Assembly: GCF_043641075.1 (NCBI RefSeq)
Contig: NZ_JBHZRC010000003.1
Coordinates: forward strand, 186,001 to 250,000
Direction of reading: 5' to 3'
Length of the DNA: 64,000 nucleotides
From: Bacillus_BD oryzisoli_A
GTDB taxonomy: Bacteria; Bacillota; Bacilli; Bacillales; Cytobacillaceae
The notes below the pieces were generated by a model. It searched no databases and had not been told where the DNA came from. It worked only from the letters and a program-made list of their open reading frames with translations. The translations under genes and the position numbers were made by a program. Below are positions 25,812-35,242 of this stretch, in pieces; the first letter of the stretch is position 1; every line of letters begins with the position of its first letter.

Positions 25812-26819
25812 ATGAGTAATGCAAATAAACATATGCCCTTTCCAGAATTAACCGCAAATGAAGTATCTAACCTCTGGTCTTCCTTTTTAATGAATAGTAT
25901 GCAACAAAGACTTTTGGAATATTTTCTGGCTAGTACAGATGATAGCAAAATAAAACAAATAATAGAAAAAATATTAACTCAATCTCAAGAAAATATAAAT
26001 GAACTCAAAGAGATATTTGACAAAGAGAATCTAAACGCTCCTCAAGGTTTTACTGAGAAAGACGTAAGGATTGACGGAATCAAAATATTTTCTGATACCT
26101 TTATCTTAAATTTTTGTTTCGATCTAACCCACCTCTCGATAAGTACATATCCTATTGCATTATCAGAATGCACTAGAAACGATATTCGTGAACATTTCCA
26201 AAGAAACATTGCCTTCACTGTGAAAATCCAGGATGAAATTGTAGAATTAATGCTATCCCTAGGGGTATATTTAAAACCTCCACAAGTAGCAATAGATAGT
26301 GAGGTTGAATTGGCTGATAGCTTCATGTATCTTAATGGTTTTTTTGGTGGTTCAAGACCTTTAAATGCAGCTGAAATCGCTAATTTATCAAGGATTATTC
26401 ATAGGGCACAATTCTCAAAAATGATTTTTGTTACCTTTAGTAAATTAGCTAAAACAAAGGATTTAAAACAGCATTTTGGTAAAGGTAGAGATGGGATTGA
26501 AAAAGTATTAAATTCACTAAAAGAAGTTCTCGATAAAGAAAACATCCCGATTTCAGCCTCAGGAGACTACCTAATTTCCAATGTAGAGGCATCTCCTTTT
26601 TCCGATAAATTAATGTTGTTTTTTGTGAATACTTGTCTAGGAATATTCTGTTTTACTATGGTAAATCAGGCTATGACCTCTAGTTTAAGAACAGATGTAG
26701 TTTCTAAATTAGGTAAAATATCTGATGATATGAAGAAATTTTATGGTTCTGGTCTACTTTTAGCAATAAAAGAAAAGTGGTTTGAACAGCCTCCCCAAGC
26801 TGTTGATAGAAAGGTTTAG
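25812..26819 (+). CDS. DUF3231-family protein upstream of a germinant receptor operon
   Basis: A 335-residue protein with two similar halves: about 10-165 and 185-335, each with a helix EVSNLW/EIANLSRIIHRAQ, a mid helix, and a SxxLMxFFVNTxxGxF-like or TFILNFCFDLTHLS segment. This is the pattern of the DUF3231 family, which resembles a ferritin-like helical bundle. Such genes are common in spore formers. The start is the ATG at 25812 with AAGGAG eight bases upstream, not the GTG at 25803. It is closed by a strong terminator, so it is a separate transcript from the ger genes 311 bases downstream. Its function is unknown. Confidence 0.7.
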   Translation: MSNANKHMPFPELTANEVSNLWSSFLMNSMQQRLLEYFLASTDDSKIKQIIEKILTQSQENINELKEIFDKENLNAPQGFTEKDVRIDGIKIFSDTFILNFCFDLTHLSISTYPIALSECTRNDIREHFQRNIAFTVKIQDEIVELMLSLGVYLKPPQVAIDSEVELADSFMYLNGFFGGSRPLNAAEIANLSRIIHRAQFSKMIFVTFSKLAKTKDLKQHFGKGRDGIEKVLNSLKEVLDKENIPISASGDYLISNVEASPFSDKLMLFFVNTCLGIFCFTMVNQAMTSSLRTDVVSKLGKISDDMKKFYGSGLLLAIKEKWFEQPPQAVDRKV

Positions 26820-26846
26820 TTAGATGATTTATAATGTAACGATAGG

Positions 26847-26897
26847 TAAACAAGCCGAGCTACCAAGTTTAATACACTTGATAGCTCGGCTTGTTTA
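26847..26897 (+). terminator. Strong terminator after the DUF3231 gene
   Basis: A 21-bp stem built on AAACAAGCCGAGCT/AGCTCGGCTTGTTT plus CAAGT/ACTTG, with one internal mismatch. Confidence 0.85.
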
Positions 26898-26903
26898 TTA
26901 CTT

Positions 26904-26945
26904 ATTTATGGTACGGTTCACCGTGTTGTATCTAAATGAGGATTT
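26904..26945. repeat. Dispersed ATGGTACGGTTCACC repeat (family C copy)
   Basis: Contains TTATGGTACGGTTCACC and then GTATCTAAATGAGG. The same blocks recur at 30935-30955 (first block) and 57584-57612 (both blocks, degenerate), with a weaker match at 59410. Copies sit between genes, often next to terminators. Confidence 0.45.
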
Positions 26946-27130
26946 ATCGCCCTCTTTAATTACTCAAACAACTTATCCTGTTTCCACACAGTTAATTACA
27001 TCTATTATCTCTTACAATTCAGTTCAAATAAAGTCCATAAACTACTTTGTGGACTTACTTTTTTATAAAGCCGTGGATAAAATGGTTTTCTTTTTCAAAA
27101 AATAAGAAAAAATTATTAAGGATTTTTCAA

Positions 27131-28615
27131 ATGGCAAACACACCAAATAACAATAATTGCCCAAATCATAAAAAAATTAAAAATATCCTCAACCAATCAC
27201 CAGATTTACTTTGCAGAACAATTGAGGTCGCTGGAGATTGTCTGGAAGTTATCTTTATGAAAAATTTAATTAAGACTGAAACAGTTAATGAATATGTAAT
27301 TAAATTCATTCAACAGCTTCCAGAAAAAGATATAACCTATTCTTATTTAATGAAGAATATCCCTATTGACGAGGTAAAGATTGACTTTAAGGAACAAGAA
27401 ATTATTTCTTCACTTTTAAATGGATTCGTTTATATTTACTTATTAAAAGAAAATAAAGCCCTTTTAGTAAATTGTGCTAATCCAATTGAAAGATCCATCG
27501 AGAAAGCAGAAACTGAATCTTTGGTATACGGCCCTAAAATTTCGTTTACAGAATCATTGTCTTCTAATATAAAAATTATCAGACAAAATCTAAATAATTC
27601 TAATTTGTGTACAGATGAATTAGAAATAGGAGAACGTGTTAAGAAGAAATTAAGAATTATTTACATTAAAGATTTAACGGATGAAGACATACTAAAAACA
27701 CTTAAGAAGAAGCTTGAAACTATTACAATGGATGATATAAGTGACAGTTCAGTTTTGGCACAGTGTCTTGAAGATAATCATTATTCTTTTTTTCCTCAGT
27801 TTATCATGACAGAACTGCCCGATCGATTTCTCTATTCTATTTTAAATGGACGGGTTGGTATCCTTTTAGATCGAAGCCCAGTAGCTATTATTGGGCCTGC
27901 TAATTTTTTTTCGTTTTTTGAATCAACAGAAGATATTTATTTACGCTGGTCTTTGAGTACTTTCATTAGATTTATACGGTTTTTAGCTATGGCTGGATCA
28001 TTGCTCTTTACAGCCTTCTATGTGGCAGTCCTCACCTATCACTATGAACTTATACCATCTAAATTGTTAATTGTCATTGGGCAATCACGTTCACAAGTTC
28101 CTTTTCCCCCGTTACTAGAAGCAATATTAATGGAATTCTTAATTGAATTACTTAGAGAGGCAGGGGCACGTCTACCATCAAAAGTAGGTCAAACAATGGG
28201 GATTGTTGGAGGGATTGTGATTGGTCAAGCAACTGTTGAGGCTGGCTTAACTAGCAACATTTTAATTATAATCGTGGCATTTAGTGCCTTAGGGGCCTTT
28301 TCAGCTCCAATTTATGAAATGGGTACTGCTATAAGAATTGCCAGATTTCCTTTCATTATTCTAGCAGGTGTTTGGGGTTTTAATGGGATTATCATCGGTG
28401 TCTGTGTACTGATTGTCCACTTGTTAAAGTTGACATCCTTAAATAGACCTTATCTTGCACCACTATACCCGCTTAGGATAAAGGATTTAAAATACTCCTT
28501 TATACGTCTCCCACACCATTTTTATAGGAAACGTCCTGTTGTTAATCGTCCATTAAACTTATTCCGGATAGGAAGGAAATCTAAAAAAACAGATAACGAT
28601 TTAGATGAAATTTGA
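27131..28615 (+). CDS. Spore germinant receptor A subunit (GerA family)
   Basis: A 494-residue GerAA/GerKA-type protein. The soluble N-terminal half ends in the family phrase LPDRFLYSILNGRVGILLDRSPVAIIGPANFFSFFESTEDIY. The membrane half follows (about 280-450), with PFPPLLEAILMEFLIELLREAGARLP and a glycine-rich helix pair. It sits in the spore inner membrane with B and C subunits and responds to a germinant. The N-terminus is short and lacks the long QSNxGE repeats seen in some relatives. The ATG at 27131 has AAGGA upstream; the longer frame lacks a site. It forms an operon with the next two genes. Confidence 0.9.
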   Translation: MANTPNNNNCPNHKKIKNILNQSPDLLCRTIEVAGDCLEVIFMKNLIKTETVNEYVIKFIQQLPEKDITYSYLMKNIPIDEVKIDFKEQEIISSLLNGFVYIYLLKENKALLVNCANPIERSIEKAETESLVYGPKISFTESLSSNIKIIRQNLNNSNLCTDELEIGERVKKKLRIIYIKDLTDEDILKTLKKKLETITMDDISDSSVLAQCLEDNHYSFFPQFIMTELPDRFLYSILNGRVGILLDRSPVAIIGPANFFSFFESTEDIYLRWSLSTFIRFIRFLAMAGSLLFTAFYVAVLTYHYELIPSKLLIVIGQSRSQVPFPPLLEAILMEFLIELLREAGARLPSKVGQTMGIVGGIVIGQATVEAGLTSNILIIIVAFSALGAFSAPIYEMGTAIRIARFPFIILAGVWGFNGIIIGVCVLIVHLLKLTSLNRPYLAPLYPLRIKDLKYSFIRLPHHFYRKRPVVNRPLNLFRIGRKSKKTDNDLDEI

Positions 28616-28623
28616 GGTGGATA

Positions 28624-29709
28624 ATGAAATCAAATATTAGTTTTGTAAACGCCTATCTTGCTTTCTTTATCATTCACACTTCACAAATCGGAATGGGCAT
28701 ACTTGGCGTTCCTAGATTTGTTTTTCTTGAAGCTAAGCAAGATGCCTGGATCAGCGTTCTACTCTCTGGACTATTCATAAGTGTTATCATTTTGATAATA
28801 ATGCGCATCCTTGCTAAATATGAAAACTGTAATCTTTATGAAATACACGAGAATTTATTTGGTCGCTTTATAGGCAGTATCATCAATACCTTTATGGTTA
28901 TTTACTTTATTGCAGCACTTTACTCTATCATCATCGCTTATGTTGAATTGTCCCTGACATGGGGATATGAAGGACTTGATGAATGGGTAGGTGTTTTAGC
29001 GCTATTATTAGTAACCATTTATGCCGTCTCTGGTGGATTCAGAGTAATTGCAGGAACATGTTTCTTATCCTTCTTAATGACTATATGGATGGTATTTGTT
29101 TTTTATCAACCACTTGAATCGATAAACTTCACGAGAATTTTACCCGTCATGTCTGCAACCCCTGAACAAATAATGAAAGGAGTATTTAAAACCAATTTTA
29201 CAATGTTAGGTTTTGAAACTTTATTTTTTATTTTTCCATTTATAAAGGAGAAAAAAAAGCTGCTTTTTTTCAGTCAATTAGCAATCTGGTTTACTACACT
29301 TCTTGTATTTATCACAACGGTTATTTCGATCTTATTTTTTAGTCAAAAGGAATTGGAAAAATATATTTGGCCTGTGGTCAGTATGATAAGCACGGTCCAT
29401 TTTCCATTTCTTGAACGGTTTGAATTTATTGCCGTTCCATTTTGGATATTGGTTATTTTTCCAAATTTATGTTTATACCTGTTCATTTCTTCAAAAGGAT
29501 TAAAACAAATATTTCATTTAAAACAAAAACATGGTATATGGTTAATCTCCATAATCATTTTTATCACGAGTTTTTTTGTCACCAAAAGAGTCGACAATAA
29601 CCTTTTTTTTGATCAAGTTGGTCATGTTGGCTTTTACCTATGGTTTATCTATCCATTCTTGTTATATTTCATTTCAATCATTAAATCTAAAATTTTTTCA
29701 CAATCTTAA
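28624..29709 (+). CDS. Spore germinant receptor B subunit (GerB family)
   Basis: A 361-residue, ten-helix protein of the amino-acid/polyamine transporter superfamily, typical of GerAB/GerKB. It opens with ISFVNAYLAFFIIHTSQIGMGILGVPRF and keeps the broken helix 1 GMGILGVP, where germinants bind in family members. The ligand specificity cannot be read. It starts nine bases after the A-subunit stop, with GAGGTGG as its site, and is followed by the C subunit after 13 bases. Confidence 0.9.
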   Translation: MKSNISFVNAYLAFFIIHTSQIGMGILGVPRFVFLEAKQDAWISVLLSGLFISVIILIIMRILAKYENCNLYEIHENLFGRFIGSIINTFMVIYFIAALYSIIIAYVELSLTWGYEGLDEWVGVLALLLVTIYAVSGGFRVIAGTCFLSFLMTIWMVFVFYQPLESINFTRILPVMSATPEQIMKGVFKTNFTMLGFETLFFIFPFIKEKKKLLFFSQLAIWFTTLLVFITTVISILFFSQKELEKYIWPVVSMISTVHFPFLERFEFIAVPFWILVIFPNLCLYLFISSKGLKQIFHLKQKHGIWLISIIIFITSFFVTKRVDNNLFFDQVGHVGFYLWFIYPFLLYFISIIKSKIFSQS

Positions 29710-29722
29710 CGGAGTTGAAACG

Positions 29723-30853
29723 ATGAAAAAATGGCTTATTCTATTTTGTTGTCTTATCTGCACTGCATGTGTGCCCCCTGAAAAAATATTAGAAAGGCAA
29801 GGGATTTCAACTATTATTGGTTATGATTTACTTGATAAAGATACATATAAAGGCTCTATTAGCTTGTTGCAATTCGACCGTAAAGAAGAGAAAACAAGTG
29901 AAACCATTTCTGCCGTCGGTTCTACAAGCAAACAAATAAGACAAAGGTTAGAACAACAAACAAGCCACGACATTACATCTGGACAATTGAGGACAATACT
30001 ATTTGATAAAGATATAAGTGAAAAGATAGGAATTTCATCTTTTTTAGATTCAATGCAGCGAGACAGCAGCATTGGATCATTAATATTTTTGGCGATTACA
30101 AACAATAGTGAAGAAGTCATTAACAATAATAACTATGAAGAATACCCTGAGATGGGGTCCTATATTTATCAATTATTGGATAAGCAAGCAAGGAAGGAAA
30201 TGTTAATAAACTCCAACCTGCATGATTTTTTCTCCACTCTATATGAAATTGGCATCGATCCCACCTTACCGATTATATCGAATAAGAAAGGTGCAGCACC
30301 CTATATTGAAAAGGTGGCATTATTAAAGGATGATAAAATGGTCGGTTCTATTTCTTTGACAAAAACCTTGTTCATAAAATTATTCTCCAATCGCAAGGCT
30401 TCTTTGGGAGATATAACATTAAACATTCCTATAGAGGTTTTAGAACAAAAGGGAATACCATTAGTCGAAAAGCCAAAAGGAGATAATTTTAACATTACTA
30501 TTCACCCAATAAAGCACCACGGAAAGGTTAAATTATTTAACGAAGATGACTTTTATCTAAACGCAACGATAACGGTTTCAACTATAGAAGTACAGCCTGC
30601 AATTCCTCTTAACAATAGGAAATCTATAAAAAAATTAGAGCAACTGCTTGGGGAAGAACTAAACAAAGAATTGGGGGATTTTCTTGAGGAGTTAAGAAAA
30701 TTAAAAACTGATCCAATTGGCATTGGGAGAAAAATAAAAAGCATCAGAAAATATTCCAATTTAAGTGATAAAGATTTGAGGGAAAAGTATTCAAATTTAA
30801 AGTTAAAATCAACTATTAAGGTTGAAATAAAACGAACAGGTGCTGTTGATTAG
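29723..30853 (+). CDS. Spore germinant receptor C subunit, lipoprotein (GerC family)
   Basis: A 376-residue Ger(x)C protein. The signal peptide ends in ICTAC, so Cys16 is the likely lipidated residue. The family N-terminal phrase ILERQGISTIIGYDLLDKD and the C-terminal domain with FNITIHPIKHHGKVKLFNEDDFYLNATITVS follow. It anchors in the spore inner membrane with the A and B subunits. It is the last gene of the operon, ended by the hairpin at 30855-30890. Confidence 0.9.
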   Translation: MKKWLILFCCLICTACVPPEKILERQGISTIIGYDLLDKDTYKGSISLLQFDRKEEKTSETISAVGSTSKQIRQRLEQQTSHDITSGQLRTILFDKDISEKIGISSFLDSMQRDSSIGSLIFLAITNNSEEVINNNNYEEYPEMGSYIYQLLDKQARKEMLINSNLHDFFSTLYEIGIDPTLPIISNKKGAAPYIEKVALLKDDKMVGSISLTKTLFIKLFSNRKASLGDITLNIPIEVLEQKGIPLVEKPKGDNFNITIHPIKHHGKVKLFNEDDFYLNATITVSTIEVQPAIPLNNRKSIKKLEQLLGEELNKELGDFLEELRKLKTDPIGIGRKIKSIRKYSNLSDKDLREKYSNLKLKSTIKVEIKRTGAVD

Positions 30854-30854
30854 T

Positions 30855-30890
30855 AAAGATAGTAGAGAAAAATACTCTACTATCTTATTT
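30855..30890 (+). terminator. Terminator of the ger operon
   Basis: A 12-bp stem AAGATAGTAGAG/CTCTACTATCTT with a seven-base loop and T-rich tail directly after the C-subunit gene. Confidence 0.8.
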
Positions 30891-30934
30891 GTTCAAGTTA
30901 TTTCGTTCAAGAATATTAACTAAGAAGAACCTCA

Positions 30935-30955
30935 TTTATTTATGGTACGGTTCAC
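30935..30955. repeat. Family C repeat copy, partial
   Basis: TTATTTATGGTACGGTTCACC matches the first block of the copy at 26904-26945 exactly over 19 bases. It follows the ger operon terminator. Confidence 0.45.
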
Positions 30956-31033
30956 CATATCACAACCATACGTACCAATATATTGTCAATCTCTTATGTT
31001 ATGGGGAATAAGTGAAAGTAAATGAAAGATAAT

Positions 31034-31672
31034 TTATTCCGGTATAACAATCTCCAGTTTTCCTTCATGGTTAATGATTTCAATCACCTCATCAGCAAAC
31101 AGATAAGGTGTATCGAATCGATCCTGCTTTTTCATATCCAGATAATGATTATTGGCAGTCAGGACAGGGAACACCGCATTCGTTTTCTTAAACATATTTT
31201 GCTGAACCTCTATTTCTACCATCAAGATGATTTGTTTTTGGGAGATAGCAAAAAAGAGCTTTCCAATTACTCTGTCATTCTCCATGATAGAAATCTGCTG
31301 GAGGATGGAAATAAGGCAAGTGACCAAATCATTTATTTGTTCGTTCGTTAGACCATCTAACCGCCATTCCTCTATAGCTTTGTTCACTCCACTTTTAATT
31401 TCCTTGAAGGAAAATACATCTTCAATCCTAAGAGCCGATTTCGTTTTCCCAAGGCTTTCAAACTTTTTTCTCATTTCAAAAATATAATCCTTGATAAATC
31501 CTGTATACTGTTCCCGCTGCACAACTAAATCTGTAAGCTCATGAATACTGCGTATCTCTTTGCATCGACTGGTGATAAATTGTAAAAAAGGATAGATATC
31601 CTTCTCATCAAAGGTATGATCCATCAGCTTACTATAATAATATTTCACTAATGATTGTTCTTTCTTATCCAT
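31034..31672 (-). CDS. Hypothetical protein
   Basis: A 212-residue unrecognised soluble protein, start supported by TAGGAGAG nine bases upstream. The first 140 residues are predicted helical and charged (KYYYSKLMDHTFDEKDIYPFLQFITSRCKEIRSIHELTDLV). The last 70 are mixed (FPVLTANNHYLDMKKQDRFDTPYLFADEVIEIINHEGKLEIVIPE). No membrane segment, signal peptide or known motif is visible. It stands alone between the convergent ger operon and the aco operon end. Confidence 0.6.
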   Translation of the reverse strand: MDKKEQSLVKYYYSKLMDHTFDEKDIYPFLQFITSRCKEIRSIHELTDLVVQREQYTGFIKDYIFEMRKKFESLGKTKSALRIEDVFSFKEIKSGVNKAIEEWRLDGLTNEQINDLVTCLISILQQISIMENDRVIGKLFFAISQKQIILMVEIEVQQNMFKKTNAVFPVLTANNHYLDMKKQDRFDTPYLFADEVIEIINHEGKLEIVIPE

Positions 31673-31834
31673 TTGTCTCTCCTAGCTGTATTATTCATAT
31701 CTTTCTATTGTACAACTTATAAGTTATACAGAACATTACTATTCTTTTAAAAAGATGTTAATGAAGAGCAGAGCAGCTTTTTATTTAATGAAATAGATCT
31801 ACAAAAATCCGGTCCCCTTATTCCTCTCAACCCA

Positions 31835-31868
31835 ATTTGGAAGCAGAAGAACCGTCCCCCCGCTTCCA
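31835..31868. repeat. Family A repeat copy
   Basis: GGAAGC...GAACCGTCCCCCCGCTTCC: the family A core is framed by a six-base inverted pair GGAAGC/GCTTCC. It lies between the unknown gene's promoter region and the aco terminator. Confidence 0.5.
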
Positions 31869-31876
31869 AAACAAAA

Positions 31877-31921
31877 AGAGATGAACAATAGATTTGTTTA
31901 GCATCTCTACTGTCCATCTCT
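31877..31921 (-). terminator. Terminator of the aco operon
   Basis: An 11-bp stem AGAGATGAACA/TGTCCATCTCT (one G-T pair) with leftward T-rich tail, 12 bases past the acoC stop. Confidence 0.75.
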
Positions 31922-31932
31922 TTTCTTGTTTA

Positions 31933-33180
31933 TTAAAGAACTAATAAATATGGGTTTTCAATATAGTTAATTAAGATACTTAAGAATTCTGCTGCTAATG
32001 CACCGTCTGCTATTTGATGGTCGAAGGTGAGGCTGAACGGAATTTTCTTAACGGATTTCACTTGGCCTTCTTCATCTAATATTAATTCATCCTGGAATGC
32101 CCCTACTCCTAAAATACCTGTTTCTGGTGTATTTAAGATAGGTGTAAAGTATTCAATTCCGCTGGCTCCAAGGTTTGTAATGGTGAAGGTGGAGCCTGTT
32201 AGTAAATCGCCGCTTGCCTGACCGTTTCTTGCTTTCGTCGAGATTTCTTTTATTTCCTTTGCCAAAGCACCGATTGTTTTTTGATGTGCATCCTTCACAA
32301 CAGGAACTAGTAGGCCATCGTCCAAAGAGGTTGCAATCCCTAGATGTACCTCATCAAACTCTGTTAACTGACCATCCTGATAGTGAGAGTTCATTTTCTT
32401 TAAGTCTTGTAATGCTAAAACCGTTGCTCGAGCAATCAATACCGTCAAGGTAAGCTTGACATCTATATCAGCTGACTCAATTTTGTTTCGAAGCACCTTT
32501 TGGAAGTCTAGTAAGCTATCAGCATTTGCCTTTCGATGTAATGTTAATTGAGCGGTTTGTCCCAAGCTTCTACGCATATTGCGAGCAATGGCTTTTCTCA
32601 TTGGATTTAGGCCTTCACCAATGGATTCAACATTGGCAAAAGAAGTAGGTACAGCCAGGGCTGCCGCCACTTGTGAAGCTGCTTGATAATCGTATCCACT
32701 CGCTAAAACCCGTTGGATATCCCGTTTTGTAATTCTGCCGTTTCCGCCGGTTCCCTTAATTAAATCCTTATCCAGATTTTGTTCTTTCACCATTTTTCTT
32801 GCTAATGGAGTAATAAAAATCCGGCTTCCTTTTGATTCCATTTGTTCTGTTTTGACCAAATTAGCACTTTGAACTGCTTCCACTTTTTCTGGATCTGCTG
32901 CAGGCTGCTCGGCCTTTCCTTCATTCGTTACAGGCACTTCGCCTTCTTCTCCAATTATCGCAATTGCCGCACCTACTTCTAATTGATCATCTACATTCGC
33001 ATTTTTCGCTAGTAAAATACCTGAAATAGGAGCTTCAACGTCTTGGTTTAATTTTTCCGAACTGATCATTAAAACAGGTTCTCCTTCGTTAACGAGATCT
33101 CCTACTTCTTTATACCATTCCACAATCGTACCTTCTGTCATTGTCATTCCTAACTTCGGCATTACTATTGCTTCACTCAT
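31933..33180 (-). CDS. acoC: Acetoin dehydrogenase E2, dihydrolipoamide acetyltransferase AcoC
   Basis: A 415-residue E2 subunit. One lipoyl domain (1-78, lipoyl Lys in SSEKLNQD) is followed by an Ala/Glu-rich linker, a peripheral-subunit-binding domain (about 118-155, ITPLARKMVKEQNLD...GRITKRDIQ) and the catalytic domain, with the active-site His and Asp in FDHQIADGA. It transfers the acetyl group from acetoin cleavage to CoA. It is the last gene of the acoL-A-B-C operon, 13 bases after acoB. Confidence 0.9.
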   Translation of the reverse strand: MSEAIVMPKLGMTMTEGTIVEWYKEVGDLVNEGEPVLMISSEKLNQDVEAPISGILLAKNANVDDQLEVGAAIAIIGEEGEVPVTNEGKAEQPAADPEKVEAVQSANLVKTEQMESKGSRIFITPLARKMVKEQNLDKDLIKGTGGNGRITKRDIQRVLASGYDYQAASQVAAALAVPTSFANVESIGEGLNPMRKAIARNMRRSLGQTAQLTLHRKANADSLLDFQKVLRNKIESADIDVKLTLTVLIARATVLALQDLKKMNSHYQDGQLTEFDEVHLGIATSLDDGLLVPVVKDAHQKTIGALAKEIKEISTKARNGQASGDLLTGSTFTITNLGASGIEYFTPILNTPETGILGVGAFQDELILDEEGQVKSVKKIPFSLTFDHQIADGALAAEFLSILINYIENPYLLVL

Positions 33181-33193
33181 TCCTCTTCACCTC

Positions 33194-34252
33194 CTAGTTC
33201 ATTACTTGTTGTTTTTTCAAGTCAGCGATTAATTCTTCTGCAACAGCCAACACTTTTTTCGCATCTGGAATATAGGCTTGTTCTAAATTATAAGCAAATG
33301 GGACTGGTGTATTTGGTGCACATACCGTTTTAATCGGACCATCTAAATAATCAAACGCTTTATCCGCCACGACTGATGCAATATCTGTAGCTGTGTTATT
33401 ATGTGGATTCGATTCATCCATAACAATTAATCGACCTGTTTTCTTCACAGAGTTCAGAACGGTTTCTTCATCCCATGGTGCTACCGTTCTTAAGTCAATA
33501 ACTTCCACTGAAACTCCATCCTTATCCAATGTTTCTGCTACCGTATGGGCTACGTGCACCATTTTACCGATTGCCACAATGGTAAGGTCTGTTCCTTCTC
33601 TCGTTACATTGGCTTTTCCGATTTCAATTGTATAGTATTCTTCAGGTACCTCCCCTTTCATGCCGTAAAGGGTCTTGTCTTCTGAAAAAACAACTGTGTT
33701 ATCTTCTTCAATCGCCGCTAACATCAAGCCTTTTGCATCATATGGATTGGAAGGTACAACCACTTTAACACCTGGAATGGCACCAAACATTCCATACAGA
33801 GTTTGGGAGTGCTGCGCAGCCGCTCCTACACCTGCTCCATGGACGGTCCGAACAGTTAGAGGGATTTTTGCTTTTCCGCCGAACATATAGCGCATTTTGG
33901 CTGCTTGATTTAAGATTGGGTCCAGAGCGAATCCAACAAAATCATTAAACATTAATTCAGCAATCGGACGTAAACCTGTTGCTGCCGCACCTACAGCCGC
34001 ACCAAAATAGGCATGCTCTGCGATTGGTGTGTCAATGACACGTCCTCGACCAAACTCTGTTACCATCCCCTTGGATAATCCGAAAACACCGCCAAATGCA
34101 TCATCATAACGGCCATCGTCTTTCACTAAATGATCGACTTCAGCACCGCCCGCTACATCCGTACCAATTAAAATAACGGTTTCATCTTTTCTCATTGCCT
34201 GTGACATCGCCTCAGTAATAGCAGTCATAAAAGTTACTTCTCTTTTTGTCAT
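33194..34252 (-). CDS. acoB: Acetoin dehydrogenase E1 beta subunit AcoB
   Basis: A 352-residue transketolase-type beta subunit of a TPP-dependent dehydrogenase. Characteristic phrases are VIDTPIAEHAYFGAAVGAA, RTVHGAGVGAAAQHSQTL (with the HSQ motif of the active-site channel) and a C-terminal domain with VIDLRTVAPWDEETV. With AcoA it cleaves acetoin, moving the acetyl unit to lipoate and releasing acetaldehyde. The start is preceded by GGAGGAA. The gene follows acoA after 18 bases. Confidence 0.9.
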   Translation of the reverse strand: MTKREVTFMTAITEAMSQAMRKDETVILIGTDVAGGAEVDHLVKDDGRYDDAFGGVFGLSKGMVTEFGRGRVIDTPIAEHAYFGAAVGAAATGLRPIAELMFNDFVGFALDPILNQAAKMRYMFGGKAKIPLTVRTVHGAGVGAAAQHSQTLYGMFGAIPGVKVVVPSNPYDAKGLMLAAIEEDNTVVFSEDKTLYGMKGEVPEEYYTIEIGKANVTREGTDLTIVAIGKMVHVAHTVAETLDKDGVSVEVIDLRTVAPWDEETVLNSVKKTGRLIVMDESNPHNNTATDIASVVADKAFDYLDGPIKTVCAPNTPVPFAYNLEQAYIPDAKKVLAVAEELIADLKKQQVMN

Positions 34253-34270
34253 TTTTCATTCCTCCTATTC

Positions 34271-35218
34271 TTATGCAAAGATATCCGTATATAAAGTTTC
34301 TAAATCCGGCAGTGGACTTGCTTCTGCAAATTCAACAGCTTTTTTGATGGTTTCCTTCGCTTCCGCTTCAATACGATCGGCTTCTTCTGCTGTCATCCAG
34401 CCATTTTGAAGGGCTTTTTCTCTAAGTTCGATAATCGGATCACGGTCTTTATTTGGATCGTTATCCGTTTTATATTTTTGTTCGTCCCCTTCAAAGTGGC
34501 CGAATTTTCGATACGTATCACATTCAATCAAGGTAGGGCCGTTCCCTGACTTCGCTCGTTCAATTGCTTCTTTTGTCGCATTGTATACAGCCTCAACATC
34601 CATGCCATCCACACGTACGCCAGGCATATTATAAGCTGGTGCTCTTTCCGCAACCGTTTCAGAAGCACTTGCATATCTAAACGGTGTACCTTCACCAAAT
34701 TGATTATTTTCACAAACAAAGATAACCGGTAAGTTCAAAATGGAAGCTAGATTTAGGCCTTCATGGAATAATCCTTCATTTGATGCTCCATCACCAAAGA
34801 AGCAAACAGCCACATTGTCACGGCCTAATGTCTTAATGCTAAGTGCCGCGCCAGCCGCTAAGCCGAATCCGCCGCCAACAATCCCATTGGCGCCTAGCAT
34901 ACCTTTGCCAACGTCGGCAACGTGCATGGATCCGCCTTTACCTCCGCCTAGGCCATCCTTTTTCCCCATAATTTCAGCCATCATGCCATTGATATCGCAG
35001 CCTTTTGCAATCGCATGTCCATGTCCACGGTGAGTACTTGTAATATAATCCTCTTCATCTAATAGGGCCATGACTCCTGTTGCAACAGCTTCTTCCCCTG
35101 CATACAAATGAACAAATCCTGGAATTAATCCCTTTCCGAAAGTACGGTGTACATCTTCTTCAAAAAATCTGATTTCATTCATCTTTTGATATATCCAAAG
35201 TACCGTTTCCTTTTCCAT
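34271..35218 (-). CDS. acoA: Acetoin dehydrogenase E1 alpha subunit AcoA
   Basis: A 315-residue E1 alpha subunit. The thiamine pyrophosphate motif runs from GDGASNEG (near 143-150) to CENNQFGEGTPF (near 171-182). The substrate channel phrase STHRGHGHAIAKG and the GGKGGSMHVAD loop are typical of AcoA. It forms a heterotetramer with AcoB. Start with AAGGAGGAA. The gene lies 24 bases after acoL. Confidence 0.9.
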   Translation of the reverse strand: MEKETVLWIYQKMNEIRFFEEDVHRTFGKGLIPGFVHLYAGEEAVATGVMALLDEEDYITSTHRGHGHAIAKGCDINGMMAEIMGKKDGLGGGKGGSMHVADVGKGMLGANGIVGGGFGLAAGAALSIKTLGRDNVAVCFFGDGASNEGLFHEGLNLASILNLPVIFVCENNQFGEGTPFRYASASETVAERAPAYNMPGVRVDGMDVEAVYNATKEAIERAKSGNGPTLIECDTYRKFGHFEGDEQKYKTDNDPNKDRDPIIELREKALQNGWMTAEEADRIEAEAKETIKKAVEFAEASPLPDLETLYTDIFA

Positions 35219-35242
35219 TTATAATTCCTCCTTATAGGTTGA

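Noticed and set aside
26824..27105. 93-codon rightward frame
   Set aside because: It runs straight through the strong terminator hairpin at 26847-26897 and a dispersed repeat, and has no family likeness.
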